This document shows, piece after piece, positions 5,311 to 5,330 of a stretch of DNA of 5,330 bases. The position numbers were made by a program, and so were the translations under genes. Location of the stretch: contig JAHEBR010000161.1 of assembly GCA_024642185.1 (NCBI GenBank), positions 1-5,330 on the forward strand. The letters are read 5' to 3'. The notes under the pieces were generated by a model, which was not told the DNA's origin, did not search any database, and saw nothing but the letters and a program-made list of their open reading frames with translations. The DNA comes from Marivivens sp. Its GTDB lineage: Bacteria; Pseudomonadota; Alphaproteobacteria; Rhodobacterales; Rhodobacteraceae. The first letter of the stretch is position 1; each line of letters starts with the position of its first letter.

Positions 5311-5330
5311 ATGTCCCTGCGCCCCACCCT
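5311..5330 (+). CDS. Start of a gene running off the right edge, unidentified
   Basis: ATG at 5311 is preceded by AAGGAG at 5299-5304 (six-base spacer) and by a plausible promoter. Only six codons (MSLRPT) and two bases of a seventh are in the window, so the product cannot be identified. It is divergent from the membrane protein gene, with a 126-base shared upstream region. Confidence 0.6.

Noticed and set aside
1..5330. tRNA or rRNA genes, CRISPR array, insertion sequence or phage attachment site
   Set aside because: No tRNA-like T-arm/anticodon pattern, no regularly spaced repeats, no transposase or integrase coding, and no terminal inverted repeats were seen.

Overview
The window looks like chromosome of an alphaproteobacterium, most likely a Rhodobacterales (roseobacter-type) species. 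The reasons are a high-G+C soxB-soxD-soxA sarcosine oxidase operon with familiar protein sequences, a TadE/TadG-type pair with a TadG C-terminal region I associate with this group, and a TTTTGGCCAAAA-centred intergenic motif that I recall from Rhodobacteraceae genomes. This assignment is pattern recognition; no search was run.

Layout, right to left, because almost everything is on the minus strand. At 5311 a plus-strand gene begins and runs off the window after six codons. Divergent from it, at 5184-4699, is a small two-helix membrane protein of unknown function, followed by a weak intrinsic terminator (4662-4641). A 235-base gap (4698-4464) with an imperfect 19-bp-period repeat leads into a TadE-like pseudopilin-type gene (4463-4059) and, one base later, a TadG-like gene (4057-2756). 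A 130-base gap (2755-2626) with two small inverted repeats and a possible promoter leads into soxB (2625-1372), soxD (1314-1054) and the first 352 codons of soxA (1057 to the window edge). soxG would be expected further left, outside the window.

The sox genes encode three of the four subunits of heterotetrameric sarcosine oxidase. This enzyme oxidises sarcosine to glycine, makes H2O2 and passes the methyl carbon to tetrahydrofolate, as the last step of choline / glycine betaine / creatinine demethylation. soxD and soxA overlap by four bases and should be translationally coupled. The two Tad-like proteins each carry one N-terminal membrane helix and probably act together at the cell envelope, but no other tad genes lie in the window.

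No strong evidence of an undescribed system was found. The points most worth a second look are the cysteine-containing, probably beta-helical C-terminal half of the TadG-like protein, a possible 16-codon coupled ORF between soxB and soxD, an 11-bp tandem direct repeat in front of the 4699-5184 gene, and a drop in G+C across the Tad pair compared with the sox operon.
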